A stretch of 64,000 nucleotides of DNA from Yersinia thracica. GTDB lineage: Bacteria > Pseudomonadota > Gammaproteobacteria > Enterobacterales > Enterobacteriaceae. The DNA is taken from NCBI RefSeq assembly GCF_902170565.1, contig NZ_CABHXX010000135.1:17763-81762 (forward strand), given 5' to 3'. The notes beneath the pieces were generated by a model. It saw nothing but the letters and a program-made list of their open reading frames with translations. It searched no databases and was not told the origin of the DNA. Positions 60,805-64,000 of this stretch are shown piece by piece. Position 1 is the first letter of the stretch, and every line of letters starts with the position of its first letter. The position numbers and the translations under genes were made by a program.

Positions 60805-63360
60805 GTGAAGTTCGTAAAGTATTTTTTGATCCTTGCGGTGTGTTGCATTTTACTGGGAGCAGCCTCGATATTTGGCCTGTACAAATATATTGAGCCTCAG
60901 CTACCCGACGTTGCCACACTGAAAGATGTCCGGCTGCAAACGCCTATGTTGGTGTATAGCGCCGAAGGCGAATTGATCGCCCAATACGGTGAAAAACGGC
61001 GTATCCCATTGACACTAAAACAGATTCCACCAGAAATGGTGCGTGCGTTTATTGCCACGGAAGATAGCCGGTTCTATGAGCATCACGGTGTGGACCCGGT
61101 CGGTATCCTGCGGGCGGCTTCTATTGCACTGGTTTCTGGCCGCGCCTCTCAGGGTGCCAGCACCATTACTCAGCAATTGGCACGAAACTTTTTCTTAAGC
61201 CCGGAACGCACCTTGATACGCAAAATCAAGGAAGCTTTCCTGGCTATTCGCATTGAACAGTTACTGACGAAAGATGAAATTCTTGAGTTGTATCTGAACA
61301 AGATTTATCTGGGTTACCGTGCTTATGGTGTTGGGGCGGCGGCACAGGTTTATTTTGGTAAAGAAGTCAATGAGTTGACTCTCAGTCAAATGGCGATGAT
61401 TGCCGGTTTGCCGAAAGCGCCCTCGACTTTCAACCCGCTTTATTCACATGACCGGGCGGTTGCGCGCCGTAATGTTGTGCTATCGCGCATGCTGGATGAA
61501 AAATACATCACCCAGGCGCAATATGATCAAGCTCGCAGTGAAGAATTGGTCGCCAACTACCATGCGCCGCAAATCGCTTTCTCAGCACCTTATTTGTCTG
61601 AATTGGTGCGGCAGGAAATGATTAAGCGCTATGGCGAAAACGCCTATACCGATGGTTATCAGGTCTATACCACTATCACCAAAAAACTCCAATTGGCGGC
61701 GGTGGATTCCTTACGCGCCAATGTGTTGGCTTATGACATGCGCCATGGCTATCGCGGCCCATCCAATGTGTTGTGGAAAGTGGGTGAAAGCGCATGGAGC
61801 AATGAGAAAATTATTGATTCGCTGAAAACATTGCCGGTTTATGGCCCGCTGTTACCTGCGGTCGTTACGCAAGCGAATGCCGACCAGGCAACAGCAATAT
61901 TGGCGGATGGCAACAGTGTAGCACTACCGATGGCCGGTATGCGTTGGGCGCGCCCGTATAAATCTGACAATGCTCAGGGGCCAACACCTAAAAAAGTCAC
62001 TGATGTGGTACAGCCAGGCCAGCAGATTTGGGTCAGAAAAGTGGCTGACAATTGGTGGTTGGCTCAAGTGCCAGACGTCAATTCCGCCTTGGTTTCTATT
62101 GACCCGAACAATGGCGCAATCAAAGCACTGGTCGGCGGTTTTGACTTTAACCAAAGTAAATTTAACCGTGCGACACAGGCGCTGCGTCAGGTCGGGTCGA
62201 ATATCAAACCTTTCCTGTATACCGCGGCAATGGACAAAGGCCTGACTCTGGCAACCATCCTTAACGACTTGCCAATTACTCGCTGGGATGCGGGTGCTGG
62301 CACCGATTGGCGGCCTAAAAACTCGCCTCCGACTTATGATGGCCCGATTCGTCTGCGTCAAGGTTTAGGCCAGTCGAAAAACGTGGTGATGGTGCGGGCA
62401 ATGCGCGCCATGGGTGTGGATTATGCCGCTGAATATCTGGAGCGCTTTGGTTTCCCGGCACAGAATATCGTGCATTCAGAATCATTGGCGCTGGGTTCCG
62501 CGTCATTCACACCATTACAACTGGTGCGCGGCTATGCAGTATTGGCCAACGGCGGCTATTTGGTCGACCCGTATTTCATCACCAAAATCACCGATGATAC
62601 CGGCAATGTGCTGTTTGAAACGAAACCAAAAATTGTTTGTGAAGAGTGTAACTTACCGGTCATTTACGGCGACACTCAGCGCTCTGTAGTGCTGTCCGAC
62701 GATAACACTGAAAACGTCGCAACTTCACGAACGAATAATGCTAACAATGTGCCGATGCCGGAGCTGGAACAAGTCACGCCAGCACAGGCCAAGCTCAATA
62801 GCGATGGACAATATGCGCCACATGTGATCAGTACACCGCTGGCGTTCTTGATACGCGATGCATTGAACTCCAACATCTTCGGGGAACCGGGCTGGATGGG
62901 GACTGGCTGGCGTTCTGGACGTGACTTAAAACGCAGAGATATCGGCGGTAAAACCGGTACTACCAACAACTCAAAAGATGCCTGGTTCTCCGGCTACGGC
63001 CCGGACACCGTGACATCCGTCTGGATTGGTTTTGACGATCATCGCCGTGACTTAGGCCGCAGCACCGCATCTGGCGCTATTTCTGATCAGATTTCAGGCG
63101 CCGAGGGCGGAGCGAAAACGGCTCAACCGGCGTGGAATGACTTTATGAAAGTCGCCCTGGAAGGCCTGCCGGAAAAACAAGTGCCACCACCGCCAGGTAT
63201 CGTTAGTGTCGTGATTGATAAGCAGACGGGCAAGCTATCCCCAGGTGGCCCAGGTAGCCGCTCTGAATACTTTATCGAGGGGACACAACCCACCGAGTAT
63301 TCAGTGCATGAAGCGGGGACGACGCTGATGGATAACGGCCAAACTCACGAGTTATTCTGA
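60805..63360 (+). CDS. mrcA: Penicillin-binding protein 1A
   Basis: 851 residues from GTG 60805 (MKFVKYFLILAVCC); E. coli 850, and it also begins with GTG in the same words. Membrane helix about 6-28, glycosyltransferase domain (about 60-230, EDSRFYEHHGVDP; GASTITQQLARN), then transpeptidase with SNIK (in RQVGSNIKPFL), and KTGTTN (about 720). Polymerises and cross-links peptidoglycan. C-tail Pro/Gly-rich. Divergent from hofM. Confidence 0.96.
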   Translation: MKFVKYFLILAVCCILLGAASIFGLYKYIEPQLPDVATLKDVRLQTPMLVYSAEGELIAQYGEKRRIPLTLKQIPPEMVRAFIATEDSRFYEHHGVDPVGILRAASIALVSGRASQGASTITQQLARNFFLSPERTLIRKIKEAFLAIRIEQLLTKDEILELYLNKIYLGYRAYGVGAAAQVYFGKEVNELTLSQMAMIAGLPKAPSTFNPLYSHDRAVARRNVVLSRMLDEKYITQAQYDQARSEELVANYHAPQIAFSAPYLSELVRQEMIKRYGENAYTDGYQVYTTITKKLQLAAVDSLRANVLAYDMRHGYRGPSNVLWKVGESAWSNEKIIDSLKTLPVYGPLLPAVVTQANADQATAILADGNSVALPMAGMRWARPYKSDNAQGPTPKKVTDVVQPGQQIWVRKVADNWWLAQVPDVNSALVSIDPNNGAIKALVGGFDFNQSKFNRATQALRQVGSNIKPFLYTAAMDKGLTLATILNDLPITRWDAGAGTDWRPKNSPPTYDGPIRLRQGLGQSKNVVMVRAMRAMGVDYAAEYLERFGFPAQNIVHSESLALGSASFTPLQLVRGYAVLANGGYLVDPYFITKITDDTGNVLFETKPKIVCEECNLPVIYGDTQRSVVLSDDNTENVATSRTNNANNVPMPELEQVTPAQAKLNSDGQYAPHVISTPLAFLIRDALNSNIFGEPGWMGTGWRSGRDLKRRDIGGKTGTTNNSKDAWFSGYGPDTVTSVWIGFDDHRRDLGRSTASGAISDQISGAEGGAKTAQPAWNDFMKVALEGLPEKQVPPPPGIVSVVIDKQTGKLSPGGPGSRSEYFIEGTQPTEYSVHEAGTTLMDNGQTHELF

Positions 63361-63396
63361 CGGTTGTGTAGCTATGTAGCTGCTGTAGCAAAATAA

Positions 63397-63427
63397 AAGC
63401 CGGGAAATCGCAAGATTGTCCCGGCTT
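63397..63427 (+). terminator. mrcA hairpin, possibly a damaged terminator
   Basis: A perfect 9-bp stem AAGCCGGGA with TCCCGGCTT, loop of 13 nt, lies 36 nt after the mrcA stop. It lacks a T-run on the plus strand (AATGAG follows), and the IS110-type sequence begins soon after. On the minus strand it is followed by TTTTATTTT. It could be a shared terminator, or one whose T-run was replaced. Confidence 0.55.
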
Positions 63428-64000
63428 AATGAGATGGTCACCCCCACCCTGTGAGCGGTAAGCTGACAGGGTTTTCTTTTGGAGGGATCATCATGCAAAA
63501 CGTTACGCTCATCGGTATCGATCTTGGTAAGAATTCATTCCATATTCATTGCCAGGAAAAACACGGCAACCCATTATTACGCAAGAAGTTTTCTCGCACT
63601 CAACTCACCCAGTTTCTCGCCACCTGCCAGCCTTGTATTGTCGCGATGGAGTCCTGTGCCGGGGCGCATTTTATGGCCCGTCATATCAGCCAGTTAGGGC
63701 ATCAGGTCAAACTCATTTCTCCGCAGTTTGTCCGGCCATTCGTTAAAAGTCATAAAAATGATTTTATTGACGCTGAGGCCATCTGCGAAGCCGTTTACTC
63801 ACCCGACTTCATCAGCATTATGGCTATCTCTGCGAGCAGATAGAGGCCGTCGAAAAAGAGTTAAAAAACCACATGGCCGATGATGAAACCGCACAGCGCC
63901 TGCTTTCCATTCCCGGCGTCGGGCCAGTCACTGCCAGCCTGCTGGCGACCAAATTGGGGGACGGTAAAAACTATGCCAGCAGCCGGGATTTTGCGGCATC
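63428..64000 (+). mobile_element. Partial IS110-family insertion sequence (IS110/IS1111-type)
   Basis: The element must begin between the mrcA hairpin and ATG 63493, and it continues beyond the window. Only about 65 nt separate hairpin and gene, too short for the 5-prime guide RNA found upstream of IS110-group genes, which would fit the IS1111 group whose RNA lies at the other end. Left-end coordinate is a guess; no target duplication is expected for this family. Confidence 0.6.
63493..64000 (+). pseudogene. IS110-family transposase, internally deleted and frameshifted
   Basis: From ATG 63493 (GGAGGG site) the first 100 residues carry the DEDD (RuvC-like) domain, with D10, E53, D90 and D93. 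At about 63793-63795 the reading frame ends its homology: the frame stops at TAG 63841-63843. Homology resumes in another frame from about 63795 (LLTRLHQHYGYLCEQIEAVEKEL) into the Transposase_20 region (SIPGVGPVTASLLATKLGD) to the window end. The middle of a usual 300-plus-residue protein is missing. Not functional as read. Confidence 0.88.

Overview
The window reads as a stretch of an enterobacterial chromosome, most likely genus Yersinia; the species cannot be fixed from this sequence alone. The str, S10 and spc ribosomal operons, tusDCB-yheO-fkpA-slyX-slyD-yheV-kefBG-yheS, prkB-yhfA-crp-yhfK-argD-pabA-ppiA, tsgA-nirBDC-cysG, trpS-gph-rpe-dam-damX-aroB-aroK and hofQPONM-mrcA occur in the order known from E. 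coli and relatives. Proteins are close to, but not identical with, the E. coli ones. An ERIC-type repeat and the local insertions (tau genes, two LPS-type glycosyltransferases, a GH4 6-phospho-glycosidase and an isolated codA) fit Yersinia.

Layout. 1-6960: spc operon start (rpsH partial, rpsN, rplE, rplX, rplN) and the complete S10 operon (rpsJ to rpsQ) with promoters, leader and terminator, all on the minus strand. 7163-7909: bfr and bfd iron-storage pair with a Fur-like site in the bfd promoter. 8053-12565: tuf, fusA, rpsG, rpsL (str operon). 12588-14395: tusB, tusC, tusD and yheO. 14582-21437: fkpA, slyX, slyD, yheV, kefB, kefG, yheS. 21480-23620: two glycosyltransferases of LPS-core type. 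23668-27210: tauABCD. 27380-30158: PhzF-like protein, LysE-type exporter, yheT, yheU. 30300-38999: prkB, yhfA, crp, yhfK, argD, pabA, a HerA-like ATPase and ppiA. 39308-41799: GH4 glycosidase with a perfect palindromic operator, an ERIC element and a LacI-type regulator. 42092-44621: tsgA facing codA. 44804-50325: nirBDC-cysG with FNR and NarL-type sites. 50382-56585: the aroK-aroB-damX-dam-rpe-gph-trpS superoperon. 56933-60685: hofM-hofQ. 60805-63360: mrcA. 63493-64000: a broken IS110-family transposase running off the window.

How it works together. About the first third is translation machinery (ribosomal proteins, EF-Tu, EF-G, tRNA thiolation, peptidyl-prolyl isomerases). The rest is housekeeping metabolism with readable regulation: an ARG-box pair before argD, FNR and NarL-like sites with E. 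coli spacing before nirB, a sigma-E-like promoter before fkpA, a Fur-like site at bfd, and a LacI-type operator before the glycosidase. NirB, NirD and NirC work with CysG, which makes the siroheme that NirB needs.

I found no convincing evidence of a wholly undescribed system. The most useful second looks are the decayed IS110 element abutting the mrcA hairpin, the orphan glycosidase with its operator and regulator, the imperfect palindromic element before cysG, in-frame tandem repeats in yheT and tauA, and the HerA-like ATPase without a nuclease partner. No tRNA, rRNA or CRISPR array was seen.
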